64,000 bases of DNA from Sinorhizobium fredii USDA 257. GTDB taxonomy: Bacteria; Pseudomonadota; Alphaproteobacteria; Rhizobiales; Rhizobiaceae. This document shows positions 43,757 through 52,344 of this stretch, piece after piece. A program made the position numbers and the translations under genes. The stretch is taken from NCBI RefSeq assembly GCF_000265205.3, contig NC_018000.1, positions 4,464,001-4,528,000 on the forward strand. Reading direction: 5' to 3'. Within the stretch, counting starts at the first letter, position 1. Each line of letters starts with the position of its first letter. The notes under the pieces are model-generated. The model did not search any database. It saw only the letters and a list, made by a program, of their open reading frames with translations, and was not told the DNA's origin.

Positions 43757-43948
43757 CCATGGGGCGGCATGGCGGGGGGGCGGTCTCGACCTGACAGACG
43801 GCATCCACGGGACCGGCGGCGCAGGCAAACGCTAAAAATCGGGAAATTGTTGATGGGGGGCTATGTCTATACAAAATTGCCGTTTTTGACCGTCCCGCAA
43901 CCGGCGCTAACCTCGCCTAATCCGCCGATTTCCGCTAAGAGTCGTTCT

Positions 43949-44152
43949 ATGACACTGGAAACAATCCGCTTCGACATCCAAGACTTCCTCAAGACCCCGG
44001 AAGATCAGGCTGGCATTCTCGAAGCCGCCCTTGAAGACGGCGATCCTGATCTGATCGCAACGATCCTCGCCGACATTCGCGAAGCCCAGCGCAGGAATGG
44101 CATCGATCCCGACGCACCGAAGGTGACCGGCGCTCTTGGCGACCGGGGTTGA
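43949..44152 (+). CDS. Truncated HigA/TIGR02684-like antidote
   Basis: 67 residues. TLETIRFDIQDFLKTPEDQAGILEAALEDGDPDLIATILADIREAQ matches the start of 'addiction module antidote' proteins, which continue with an HTH for about 40 more residues. Here the frame ends with a short unrelated tail (RNGIDPDAPKVTGALGDRG). It lacks the DNA-binding domain, and no HigB-like toxin lies beside it, so it is probably a remnant. Confidence 0.6.
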   Translation: MTLETIRFDIQDFLKTPEDQAGILEAALEDGDPDLIATILADIREAQRRNGIDPDAPKVTGALGDRG

Positions 44153-44414
44153 TCCTGTCCGTCGCCATGACGGATTCGGTTCCGTGTTTGGTGATGTAGG
44201 TTCGTTCACTGGGGATATCCCCAGTGAGGATTTGGTCCATTTCGGCCCGCAACTTGCCGACAAAGCGGTGATCCACTCGACACTGCCGCGCGATCTCGCG
44301 ATCCGACCAACCGCCCCCCGACAGGTTCGCCCGGTGATCGCGGTTCCGCACTTCGCCCGATAGATTGATCGTCCGGACACAAACGCGCGTCTGCGGCTCG
44401 CTATGGCCGAACAA
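44130..44414 (-). pseudogene. ParB/KorB-like regulator fragment
   Basis: The minus-strand frame reads SGGGWSDREIARQCRVDHRFVGKLRAEMDQI, then RTYITKHGTESVMATDRIN. This is the middle of a ParB-type protein of plasmids and phage-like elements, where a WSDREIA helix precedes a recognition helix. The ParB N-terminal domain is absent and the C-terminus is lost near 44,130, where it overlaps the antidote fragment. It is a decayed gene. Confidence 0.6.
44206..44227. promoter_or_regulatory. Perfect 22-bp palindrome
   Basis: Both arms read TCACTGGGGAT / ATCCCCAGTGA without a spacer. It lies inside the ParB-like remnant, where it would also encode part of the protein (LTGDIPSE). The length without a mismatch is striking; it may be an operator now serving the neighbouring genes, or a chance leftover. 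Confidence 0.45.
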
Positions 44415-44507
44415 AACGTGATCGCCATTTCAACCCTGAAATAATTTGCAGGCTATGATCCCCTTGCCGTGAGAAAGCCCCCGGCGGGCAAGCGTTGTCG
44501 ATACCCG

Positions 44508-44538
44508 ACCGCCCCGCCGAAAACGGAGGCGGTTTTTT
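44508..44538 (+). terminator. Terminator-like hairpin containing the capsid gene ribosome site
   Basis: Stem ACCGCC / GGCGGT with an inner CCG / CGG, followed by T6, which is immediately followed by the ATG at 44539. GGAGG at 44525-44529 is part of the hairpin and is the only good ribosome site. The same layout occurs before the prophage tail fibre at 12807-12830. Confidence 0.6.
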
Positions 44539-45654
44539 ATGGATCACCAACTTGCCCGCGTCGAGCGCGCGCTTTCCGAGCAGAAACATCTCCTGATCAG
44601 CCTCGAACGCCGAGGGCGTAAACGGGCCAAGGCACCGCAGCAAGCGATCATCCGCGCCGCCATCTGCCGCGTTCACGCCTTCCTCGGAAAAACCGAGCCC
44701 GACCAGGTGGCGGCCTCGCTCTATCCGAACGACGCCGATGTGTCCCGCGCCCTGAACGATCTCGGCGGACTATTGAAAGCCCGCGCGGCTGCGCCCCCTG
44801 CGACTACAGATGACGCTGCATCATGGGGGATCGTGCAACCCGCCTTTGCGGGTGTTCTCGAAGTCCTCGCGCCGCAATCGGTCTATGCGGCGCTTGCCTC
44901 GCGTGGGTTGCGGATTTCGCTTGCGGGCGTCTCGTCGGTTCCCGTGCCGCGGCGCGACGATAGCGTGACGCCAACGATGGCCGGTGTCTTTCCCGGCGAA
45001 GGCGACCCGATCCCGGTCCGCCGCGTTGGCCTCTCTTCGAACGTCATCCGGCCGTTTATAGCGAAAATCCTGACGATCTTTTCGGCTGAACTCGCCAAGC
45101 ATTCGAATGTCGAGGCGATCCTGTCCGCGATCATTCGCGAGGACACGGCCGAGGCTCTGGACAGCGTCATGCTTTCGGACGAGGCGGCGACCGCCAACGC
45201 GCCCGGCGGCTTGCTTGCCGGCGTCGTGCCTCTGACGCCAACCGGCGGCGGCGGTGCTGCCGCTCTTGCGCGCGATCTCGGTGCGCTTGCCGCCGCCATC
45301 GATGCCGACGACCTCGTTTACCTGATGCCGCCCGCCGAGCGCATCCGGGCGCTCACACTCGCGCCGGGCCTGGCCGCCGCAACGATTATCGCCGCACCGA
45401 CGCTTGCCGCCGGAACCGTCGTTGCCATCGATGCCGCCGCTTTCGTTTCCGGCGAAGGCGACGCGCCTCAGTTCGACATTTCCGACAAGGCGGTCGTGGT
45501 CAACGACGACGGCCTGCCGGTTCCGGACTTCGCAACCGCCAGCACGGTTTCGCTGTGGCAGATGCGGCTGCTCGGGCTGCGCATGCTGCAACAGGTCAGT
45601 TGGGGTCTGCGGTCCGCCGGGTCGGTCGCTTATACTGAGGCGGTGACATGGTGA
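44539..45654 (+). CDS. HK97-type capsid-like protein
   Basis: 371 residues. The region from about 160 (RRVGLSSNVIRPFIAKILTIFSAELAKHSNVEAILSAIIREDTAEALD) to the end, with LLAGVVPLTPTGG, the QFDISDKAVVVNDD strand and the terminal YTEAVTW, has the pattern of HK97-family major capsid proteins (E-loop/P- and A-domain order). The N-terminal 110 residues are unusual: a basic coiled-coil (ERALSEQKHLLISLERRGRKRAKAP) where a scaffold delta-domain could lie. A head protein in an element with no terminase or portal is notable. Confidence 0.7.
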   Translation: MDHQLARVERALSEQKHLLISLERRGRKRAKAPQQAIIRAAICRVHAFLGKTEPDQVAASLYPNDADVSRALNDLGGLLKARAAAPPATTDDAASWGIVQPAFAGVLEVLAPQSVYAALASRGLRISLAGVSSVPVPRRDDSVTPTMAGVFPGEGDPIPVRRVGLSSNVIRPFIAKILTIFSAELAKHSNVEAILSAIIREDTAEALDSVMLSDEAATANAPGGLLAGVVPLTPTGGGGAAALARDLGALAAAIDADDLVYLMPPAERIRALTLAPGLAAATIIAAPTLAAGTVVAIDAAAFVSGEGDAPQFDISDKAVVVNDDGLPVPDFATASTVSLWQMRLLGLRMLQQVSWGLRSAGSVAYTEAVTW

Positions 45655-46049
45655 GCACGTACAAGGACGATAACGGCGAAGACTACGAGCAGTGGGCCGC
45701 GCGGAAACTTCGCGAGATGGACGAGCGCAAGGCACAAGCCGGACTCGAGGCGAGGCTCGCGGCCTTGGCAAGGCGTACCGACAAACGTCTCGAGGAAATC
45801 GTCAAGGCCGTCGAACTCGCCTTCGGCGACCTGCGCACCGAGATGCAGGTGCAGCGCACCCTCTATGACGACGAAGCGCAGCGGCTCGCCGACCTCAGGG
45901 ACACGCATGAGGTGAGAGTCGAGCGGCTGATCCGAAAGGCCGTGAAGGACGAGGCCCGGGCGTTCGGGAATGAAATCCAGAAACTGCGCAACTCGCTCCA
46001 CTTCCTTGAGGCGCGGGTGAAGGAACTGGAAGCGAGGGCCGCGAAATGA
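45648..46049 (+). CDS. Coiled-coil protein between capsid and tape measure
   Basis: 133 residues, nearly all heptad helix (ARKLREMDERKAQAGLEARLAALARRTDKRLEEIVKAVELAFGDL). Its start overlaps the capsid stop by 7 nt, suggesting co-translation. Possibly a scaffold, tape-measure chaperone or connector; no family recognised. Confidence 0.55.
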   Translation: MVSTYKDDNGEDYEQWAARKLREMDERKAQAGLEARLAALARRTDKRLEEIVKAVELAFGDLRTEMQVQRTLYDDEAQRLADLRDTHEVRVERLIRKAVKDEARAFGNEIQKLRNSLHFLEARVKELEARAAK

Positions 46050-46261
46050 AGGCTGAATGCGAACCGCTCGCCGACGCCATTGCGCGCCATCGGCAGAGCT
46101 TTTCCGGCGAAGGCATCTTCGCGCTTGTGACGATGCCGGACGGGACCGGCTTCTATTGCGTCCCGGACGGCGAGCAGATGAGCGCGACAAGGCTTTCCCG
46201 AGCCGAGATGCTTGAGAAGCTGATCGAACTTTACGGCTTGTCGGCGTTTCGCGGCAATTGA
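46046..46261 (+). CDS. Small protein of the capsid-tape measure segment
   Basis: 71 residues (CEPLADAIARHRQSFSGEGIF, then VTMPDGTGFYCVPDGEQ), with a 4-nt overlap with the coiled-coil gene. The position is where tail assembly factors occur in siphoviruses. No motif recognised. Confidence 0.5.
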   Translation: MKAECEPLADAIARHRQSFSGEGIFALVTMPDGTGFYCVPDGEQMSATRLSRAEMLEKLIELYGLSAFRGN

Positions 46262-46351
46262 CGGTTTGCGCCGCTGTTCACGCGGGCTCGGCGGCGCATC
46301 TGCCGGGGGCGGTCCGGTTCTCCTATTGCCGGGCCGCCTTTCTGGGCAAGC

Positions 46352-46368
46352 GATCACCATTGGTGATC
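46352..46368. promoter_or_regulatory. 17-bp palindrome upstream of the tape-measure gene
   Basis: Arms GATCACCA / TGGTGATC around one base, 24 nt before the ATG of the tape-measure gene. It might be an operator or part of the leader; no terminator T-run. Confidence 0.4.
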
Positions 46369-46391
46369 AAATTCGGAGAAGGTGGTGAGAC

Positions 46392-48764
46392 ATGGCAGCC
46401 GAAGAAGACACCAGACTGATCCTTGCGATTAGCGCCGATATCGCCAGCCTGAAACGGGCGATGAAGGACGCCGACATCACGGTCAAGCAAACCACCAATG
46501 CCGTAAACGACAATTTCAAGAAGGTCGGACCGGCGGCGGATCGGGCGGCGAAGCAAATCACCGCGTCGATGCAGAACGCGACGCGCAACCTCTCCTTTCA
46601 GTTTCAGGACGTCACCACGTCGCTCTTGTCCGGCGCGTCGCCGTTTACCGTCATGGCGCAGCAGGCGGCGCAGGCGGGCACCGCCATCGACGATCTGCGC
46701 AAGTCGGGCGGGCTCTTGAAGGGCATCGGCTCGTCGCTCGCCAGCCTCATCTCCCCGGCATCGCTCGGCGTCTCGGCGGCAATCCTCGCCTTCGGCTACC
46801 TGACACAAGAGGCAATCGAATTCTTCTCGTCGACCGAGGAAGGCAGCGAGGAAGCGAAAAAGGCGATCAAGGCGCAGGCCGACGAACTGACGGCGATCCG
46901 CGACCGCTGGAAGGACATCAATCCCGAGGTGGCGACCTACATCGACCAGTTGCTCGAAGCGACGAACCAGACGCAGAAGCTCGCCGACAAGCAGGCGCTC
47001 CTCGACAAGGCGTGGGAACCGGTGCGCGGCCTCGTCGACGAGGTCGACCAGGCGCTCCTCGACCTGACTTTGAAGCTGGACAATCTCGGGCAACTGGACG
47101 CGATCCGCGAACTGCAGAAGGCGCAAAGGGCATGGCGCGCCGAGATCGATGCCGGTCGACCAGGTCTCGACGAGTTGAAGCGGCTGCAGGACCTCATCAC
47201 TCAGGCGGCGACGCTGACCGGCATTTCGGTCGACGACCTCACCGGCAAGATCGACAGCCGGTTGACGCCAGCCCTGAAAAGGGCGGCGCAAGAGGCCGAG
47301 GGCATCAGGAAGTCATTCATCGACATGCGGCCGCCGCCCTTCGCGCCGCCGTCGATGACGCCCATTCCCGGACAGGGCGGGCCGGTCGCGGGCACCATCG
47401 AACGGCAGAATGAAATCTTCCGTCGCGAGCAGATGATCAAGCGGGGCGAGGAAGACGCGAAGGCATATCGCACCGGCCTCTTGGACTATCTCGCCAAGGA
47501 CAAGCCGCTGTCGCACATCACCGAACTCGAACCGGAATTCCAGAACCGGTTGGCGCAATTCCTCGCGGCGGCGGGCGAGCAGGCGGGCAGGATCACCATC
47601 ACCAGTGGCGCGCGCTCCATCGAGCGACAGGCGCAGCTGTGGCAGCAGGCTTTGCAGAAATACGGCTCACCGGAAGCGGCGCGCAAATGGGTCGCGCCGC
47701 CGGGCCGCTCGCAGCACAACGTCGGACGCGCCGCCGATTTGCAGTTCGAGTCGGATGCTGTCCGGGAATGGGCGCACGCCAATGCCGAGGCTTACGGGCT
47801 TGTCTTCCGGCTTGAGAACGAGGCGTGGCACGTCGAGCTCAGGCGCGAGGGGCAGCGCGAGCGCAAGAAGAAATCGCTGCAGGACGTTGTGCTGTCGGAG
47901 AAGCAGGCCGTCGAATTGCAGCAGGAGATCAACCGCATCAACGCTGATGCGACGCTTTCCGACGAGCAGCGCGCCATTGCCATCGACAAGTTGACGATGT
48001 CGACGAAACTGCTGCATCAGGCCGAGGCCGAGGGGATCGCCATTACACCGCAGGTGCGCGCCGAGATCGAGCGCACGGCGACGGCCTACGCGACGACCGA
48101 GGCGGCACAGCGGCGGCTCACTGCCGCTAGGCGGGAAGATACCGCCCGGACCGAGGAGCAGATGCGGCAGCAGCGGGAACTGGCCGAGGCGGTCGCTTCC
48201 ACCGCCAAGACGGCATTTTCCGGTTTCGTCAACGATCTGAGGAACGGCGTCTCGGCGGGCGAAGCCTTCCGCAACATGCTGGACCGCGTCATCGACGGAA
48301 TGATCAACATGGCAATCGAGGCGATATTCGCCAAGAACGCGCTCGGTGGCCTCTTCGGTGGCGGTTTTGGCGGCGGGCAGGCGGCAATTGCATTCGGCGG
48401 CGGTGCCGGTCTCTACCACGGCGGCGGCGACGTCCGGTCAACCGCGCCGCTTCGCCGGGTCTCGCCTGCCGTCTTTGCGGGTGCGCCGAGGCTGCATAGC
48501 GGACTCCTGCCGGACGAATTCCCGGCGATCCTGCAAAGAGGTGAACTCGTCATTCCGAAGGCGGCTCGGCGCGGCAGCGGTCCGGGAATGGTCGACAATT
48601 CGCAGGTCCATTTCGGCAATATCAAAGTCGATGTTCAAACCGGCATGGTCGTCGCCTCGTCCGAGGATGGCAGGCAGATTGGCGAACGGATCAACTCGGC
48701 GGTTCGATCCGTCCTCGTCGCCGAGTCGCGACCGGGCGGACTGTTGCGGAAGGTGCCGTCGTGA
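46392..48764 (+). CDS. Phage tail tape-measure protein with VanY/M15-type peptidase domain
   Basis: 790 residues. SFQFQDVTTSLLSGASPFTVMAQQAAQ (about 75-100) is the signature of lambda-type tape-measure proteins. A hydrophobic stretch around 115-140 follows. Residues about 398-480 form an M15B peptidase: SRSQHNVGRAADL supplies His (about 441) and Asp (about 448), and WHVEL (about 477) the second His. A long coiled coil and a Gly-rich end follow (GGGFGGGQ). It should cut cell-wall peptides during DNA entry and set tail length. The length would fit a tail of about 115 nm at 0.15 nm per residue. No other tail genes are present. Confidence 0.82.
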   Translation: MAAEEDTRLILAISADIASLKRAMKDADITVKQTTNAVNDNFKKVGPAADRAAKQITASMQNATRNLSFQFQDVTTSLLSGASPFTVMAQQAAQAGTAIDDLRKSGGLLKGIGSSLASLISPASLGVSAAILAFGYLTQEAIEFFSSTEEGSEEAKKAIKAQADELTAIRDRWKDINPEVATYIDQLLEATNQTQKLADKQALLDKAWEPVRGLVDEVDQALLDLTLKLDNLGQLDAIRELQKAQRAWRAEIDAGRPGLDELKRLQDLITQAATLTGISVDDLTGKIDSRLTPALKRAAQEAEGIRKSFIDMRPPPFAPPSMTPIPGQGGPVAGTIERQNEIFRREQMIKRGEEDAKAYRTGLLDYLAKDKPLSHITELEPEFQNRLAQFLAAAGEQAGRITITSGARSIERQAQLWQQALQKYGSPEAARKWVAPPGRSQHNVGRAADLQFESDAVREWAHANAEAYGLVFRLENEAWHVELRREGQRERKKKSLQDVVLSEKQAVELQQEINRINADATLSDEQRAIAIDKLTMSTKLLHQAEAEGIAITPQVRAEIERTATAYATTEAAQRRLTAARREDTARTEEQMRQQRELAEAVASTAKTAFSGFVNDLRNGVSAGEAFRNMLDRVIDGMINMAIEAIFAKNALGGLFGGGFGGGQAAIAFGGGAGLYHGGGDVRSTAPLRRVSPAVFAGAPRLHSGLLPDEFPAILQRGELVIPKAARRGSGPGMVDNSQVHFGNIKVDVQTGMVVASSEDGRQIGERINSAVRSVLVAESRPGGLLRKVPS

Positions 48765-48792
48765 ACATGTTTAGCGGCTAAAGAAGTTATTA

Positions 48793-48849
48793 CCGCATGC
48801 GGCAATATTGCCCTTTGATTCCACTGCAAGAATTTCCCGACGTCGGGAA
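48793..48849. promoter_or_regulatory. Cluster of three perfect palindromes
   Basis: CCGCATGCGG (48793-48802) overlaps GGCAATATTGCC (48801-48812); TTCCCGA-CGTCGGGAA, a perfect 16-mer, lies at 48834-48849. They are in the gap between the tape-measure and XRE genes. They could be binding sites for the XRE regulator or termination structures. Confidence 0.45.
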
Positions 48850-48863
48850 GTTTTCAAGCTGAA

Positions 48864-48893
48864 AGCAAAGGTGGGGGCACCCCTACTTTTGCT
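48864..48893. terminator. Bidirectional terminator between convergent genes
   Basis: Near-perfect hairpin AGCAAAGGTGGGG / CCCCTACTTTTGCT around GCA, placed between the tape-measure (rightward) and XRE gene (leftward) ends. AAA/TTTT at its base suggests activity in both directions. Confidence 0.6.
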
Positions 48894-49145
48894 TCACCGC
48901 CCCGCCCGTGGCGCGCATCCCGGCGCGAACCGTTGCTGCGGCGGATCGGCATTCGGGAAGGTCTCGCCATAGAAGCGCTTGATCGAGTTGACCACCCGGA
49001 ATGACGGCGACTTGGCATCGCCGAGCATGATCCGCGTGATCGCGCTCGCGCCGACATTCGCACCCTCGGCAATCGCTTTGCGCGACATTCCGGTCTCTTC
49101 CAATCGGCGAATCATTGAGGCAATTTCGGCGACATCATTCGGCAT
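48894..49145 (-). CDS. XRE-family repressor-like HTH protein
   Basis: 83 residues from the ATG at 49145 (GAGGAAT 8 nt upstream). MIRRLEETGMSRKAIAEGANVGASAITRIMLGDAKSP is a canonical HTH_XRE/Cro motif, with GASAITRI as recognition helix, followed by a dimerisation-like helix (VVNSIKRFYGE). As the only gene facing left in the element and next to the attachment site, it may keep it silent. Confidence 0.75.
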   Translation of the reverse strand: MPNDVAEIASMIRRLEETGMSRKAIAEGANVGASAITRIMLGDAKSPSFRVVNSIKRFYGETFPNADPPQQRFAPGCAPRAGR

Positions 49146-49258
49146 CGGCACATTCCTCGGCGGTTGGGGACGGCAAAAACGCAAAAGGCGTCTACGGTCG
49201 GTCAACTCAATCGACCCGAGACGCCCCGGCCTCTTTCGAGGCGGGCAAGGATACCACT

Positions 49259-49280
49259 TGCGCGGAAAAATGCGCGGAAA
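49259..49280. repeat. Right arm-type repeat pair
   Basis: Two TGCGCGGAAA copies (49259-49268 and 49271-49280), 64 nt inside the right attachment site, matching those at 39013-39032 in orientation. A partial third copy (ATGCG) follows. Likely arm-type sites. Confidence 0.65.
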
Positions 49281-49344
49281 ATGCGATTCGGCCCGCTCTG
49301 GCCTTTATCAGCGTTTTCTGTAAATCGTTGGTTTTATTGAGGTT

Positions 49345-49422
<78 letters not shown>

Positions 49423-49651
49423 GTCCAGGACCGCGTCGCAGCGGTCTGGTGGGGCGTATAATGGCCTTCGCCTGGCTTGTCCAGCACCCTCTGCAAATTT
49501 GTCAGGAAAAATTTCGCGCCGCCTCCGGTCAAGCGGCGACCGAGTGAGCCGCCTCGTTTGCTGCGCATGGCGCCGAGGGTTGAGCCGCGCAAAGATGAAC
49601 GGGTCCGCTGAACGACGAGCCCCGCCGGTAACCATCGATGCCCCGCTCCAC

Positions 49652-50569
49652 CTAGACCGCCAATTCCCCCTCGGCAATCTTCACCGCATGCCCACCGATA
49701 CGAGCGGTAGCGATCTTGCCGCCGGTAATGTCGAGATGCAGGTGAATGAAGGAGGGCCGGCCCATCTCCACCCCCTGCTCCACCAGGATCGGGTGATGCC
49801 CATCGACAAGCTCGTCGAACAGGTGAATCGCGCCGGAAAGCGCCGCAACGGCCGCGCCGGTTGCCGGGTCTTCGGTGATTCCCATCTCCGGCGCAAACAT
49901 GCGGGCATGAAAGCGGGCCGTGTGGTTGATGCCGCCGCGACAGTAGAGATAGGCGGCGGCAAGGCGGCCTTCCGCCAGCGGCGCAAGTTGCTCCCAGCGC
50001 TGTGGGTCGAACTCCACGGCCGCGACCGCACCGATGTCGTGCAAGGGCACCACGACAAAGGGAACGCCAGCACTCCAGAAGGATATGACATGGTTCTCGA
50101 AACCGATCTGCGTCGCCTTGAGGCTAAGCGCATCGGCAATCGCCTGCCTGTCGAAACGCGCATCCAGTCGGCTCGGCTTGCGGGGCAGGTCGAATTCGGC
50201 GAAGGTCGCCCTCCCGGGCCGCAGCCGCACCGCCGTGCGCACCGGCCCCACCTTCTGTTCCAGCACCTGCATGAGATCGAGCGGTTTCTCAGTGTCGCCG
50301 TAGAGCGCTTCCGCGATCGCGACCGCCGCGCCGACGGTCGGATGGCCGGCAAAGGGCAGTTCGTGCAAAGGCGTGAAGATCCTCAGACGCACCAATTGGG
50401 TGGCATTCCCCGATCGCTGAATGAAGACCGTCTCCGAAAGGTTGAATTCCTGGGCGATCGCCTGCATGGCCGCCTCGCTCAGGTCTTCGGCATCGAACAC
50501 GACGGCAAGCGGATTGCCCTCGAGAGGCTTCTCGGTGAAGACGTCGTAGATCGCGTAGCGTCGTCCCAT
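49652..50569 (-). CDS. PhzF-family isomerase-like protein
   Basis: 305 residues from the ATG at 50569. It begins YAIYDVFTEKPLEGNPLAVV, then ETVFIQ, LRIFTPLHELPFAGHPTVGAA with the conserved Glu/Gly-His, and the C-terminal repeat ARMFAPEMGITEDPATGAAVAALSGAI. Two duplicated halves form the diaminopimelate-epimerase fold. PhzF enzymes isomerise or epimerise small acids; the substrate in rhizobia is unknown. It is next to the tRNA-Lys gene and single. Confidence 0.87.
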   Translation of the reverse strand: MGRRYAIYDVFTEKPLEGNPLAVVFDAEDLSEAAMQAIAQEFNLSETVFIQRSGNATQLVRLRIFTPLHELPFAGHPTVGAAVAIAEALYGDTEKPLDLMQVLEQKVGPVRTAVRLRPGRATFAEFDLPRKPSRLDARFDRQAIADALSLKATQIGFENHVISFWSAGVPFVVVPLHDIGAVAAVEFDPQRWEQLAPLAEGRLAAAYLYCRGGINHTARFHARMFAPEMGITEDPATGAAVAALSGAIHLFDELVDGHHPILVEQGVEMGRPSFIHLHLDITGGKIATARIGGHAVKIAEGELAV

Positions 50570-51057
50570 GCATCTCCCCTTCGTGAGGCGCGTGTTTCCC
50601 CATGCCCCGTCATCCGAGATCCGGTCCGGCGCGAAGCTTGCAACGACCTCGCCCGGGCGGCAAGGCAAAAAACATCTTCTGATTGACCTGAACTGACGAT
50701 GTAACGCGACTTGCGGCGGCTTTTTGGCCCATCACGCCTCAATGGCAATCGGCCGCACAACTGCTCCTCTTGCCGGTAAATCGAGGCGCTCCGCAAGTCG
50801 TGAGGTGGCCAGCCCGCGTTTGAAATGCAAACATCGAGGACAAGGCTGCAGCGCTTGAGAAAAGGCCGTCCAGCGCGACGTCGAGGCGATCGGAAATCAT
50901 TACCTCGAGAGCATCAGGGTTTGCTTGAGTCATAGGCATAGCCTATGCGCCCTCCAGAACAATGGCTATGAGGAACTGCCGTCCGGCCTCACTACGCGTG
51001 AACGCGAGGAGTGGCGTAGTCCGATGGCTTGGCGGAATAGGAGGCTGCTGAGGCACC
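50570..51057. other. Intergenic region between divergent genes
   Basis: About 490 bp without a supportable gene. A 17-bp inverted repeat (CATAGGC / GCCTATG around ATA) at 50931-50947 could be an operator for the MFS gene. Frames here lack ribosome sites. Confidence 0.4.
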
Positions 51058-52263
51058 ATGACAAGCGACGCGATGTCACGCAGAGGCATTCCGGCCGGGG
51101 TTTGGGCTCTCGGCTTCGTGTCGATGTTCATGGATATCTCCTCGGAAATGATCCACGCGCTGTTGCCCCTCTACATGGTCACCGCGCTCGGGACATCCAC
51201 GCTCGCCGTCGGTCTGATCGAGGGCATTGCCGAAGCGACGGCCTCGATCACCAAGGTTTTCTCAGGCGCGCTCAGCGACTGGCTCGGCAAGCGCAAGTTC
51301 CTCGCCGTCCTCGGCTATGGCCTCGCGGCGATGACCAAGCCGATCTTTCCGCTCGCCACCTCCCTCGAATGGCTGGTGGCGGCTCGCTTCATCGACCGTG
51401 TCGGCAAGGGCATCCGCGGCGCGCCGCGCGACGCTCTCGTCGCCGACCTCGCTCCGCCACACCTGCGCGGCGCCAGCTTCGGCCTGCGCCAGTCGCTCGA
51501 TACGATCGGCGCTTTCGTCGGGCCGCTCCTCGCCATCGGCCTCATGTGGCTGACGGCCGATCAATTCCAGGCGGTGTTCTGGTTTGCGGCGATCCCCGCC
51601 TTTGTCTCCGTTGGCGTGCTTCTCATTGGGGTCAAGCAGCCAGAGCGGCCGAAGGAATTGCGCCGGGTGCGCATGCCGCTGCGGCGTGATGAACTCGGCC
51701 GGCTCGGATCGGCCTATTGGTGGGTCGTGGCCGTCGCCGCGGTCTTCACGCTGGCCCGCTTCAGCGAAGCCTTCCTCATCCTGCGCGCCCAGTCGATCGG
51801 CCTGTCCCCAGCGCTGGCGCCAGTCGTTCTCGTGATCATGAGCCTCGCCTACTCGCTCTCGGCCTATCCCGCCGGTGCGCTCTCCGACCGCGTCAACCGC
51901 TCGACCCTGCTCGTGCTCGGCCTTGCCCTCCTGGTCTTGGCCGACCTTGTCCTCGCCTTCGCGACAGGCATCGCTGCGCTCGGCATCGGCGTGGCGCTTT
52001 GGGGGCTGCATATGGGCTTTACTCAAGGTTTGCTGACGACCTTGATTGCCGAAACGGCTCCGGCGGAACTGCGTGGCACCGCCTTCGGCATGTTCAACCT
52101 GGTCACCGGCATCGCCCTGCTGCTGGCAAGCGTAATCGCCGGCGCGCTCTGGGACATCGCCGGGCCGCAGGCAACCTTCATCGCCGGCGCCGTCTTTTCC
52201 TTCTTGACGATTGCCGGGCTGATTCCAATCAGCTCCCGGCTCGGCCAGCGTGACAGAGCATGA
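51058..52263 (+). CDS. MFS-type efflux transporter
   Basis: 401 residues with twelve predicted membrane segments. The MFS landmark DWLGKRKFLAVLGYGLAAMTK after helix 2 and the RFIDRVGKGIRGAPRDAL motif are visible; the latter resembles a group of MFS proteins annotated as possible drug or nitrate/nitrite transporters. GAGG lies 5 nt before the ATG. It probably exports or takes up a small solute. A NUDIX gene follows convergently. Confidence 0.85.
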   Translation: MTSDAMSRRGIPAGVWALGFVSMFMDISSEMIHALLPLYMVTALGTSTLAVGLIEGIAEATASITKVFSGALSDWLGKRKFLAVLGYGLAAMTKPIFPLATSLEWLVAARFIDRVGKGIRGAPRDALVADLAPPHLRGASFGLRQSLDTIGAFVGPLLAIGLMWLTADQFQAVFWFAAIPAFVSVGVLLIGVKQPERPKELRRVRMPLRRDELGRLGSAYWWVVAVAAVFTLARFSEAFLILRAQSIGLSPALAPVVLVIMSLAYSLSAYPAGALSDRVNRSTLLVLGLALLVLADLVLAFATGIAALGIGVALWGLHMGFTQGLLTTLIAETAPAELRGTAFGMFNLVTGIALLLASVIAGALWDIAGPQATFIAGAVFSFLTIAGLIPISSRLGQRDRA

Positions 52264-52344
52264 GTACCTTCACCCAGACACCGACTTCGGCGAAGACGTC
52301 GCACCGAGTGCGCCTCGACCAAATTCAAAGCGCCACTTGCGTAC

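Noticed and set aside
50739..50939. A 66-codon minus-strand frame near the MFS gene
   Set aside because: No ribosome site and no family; overlaps probable regulatory sequence.
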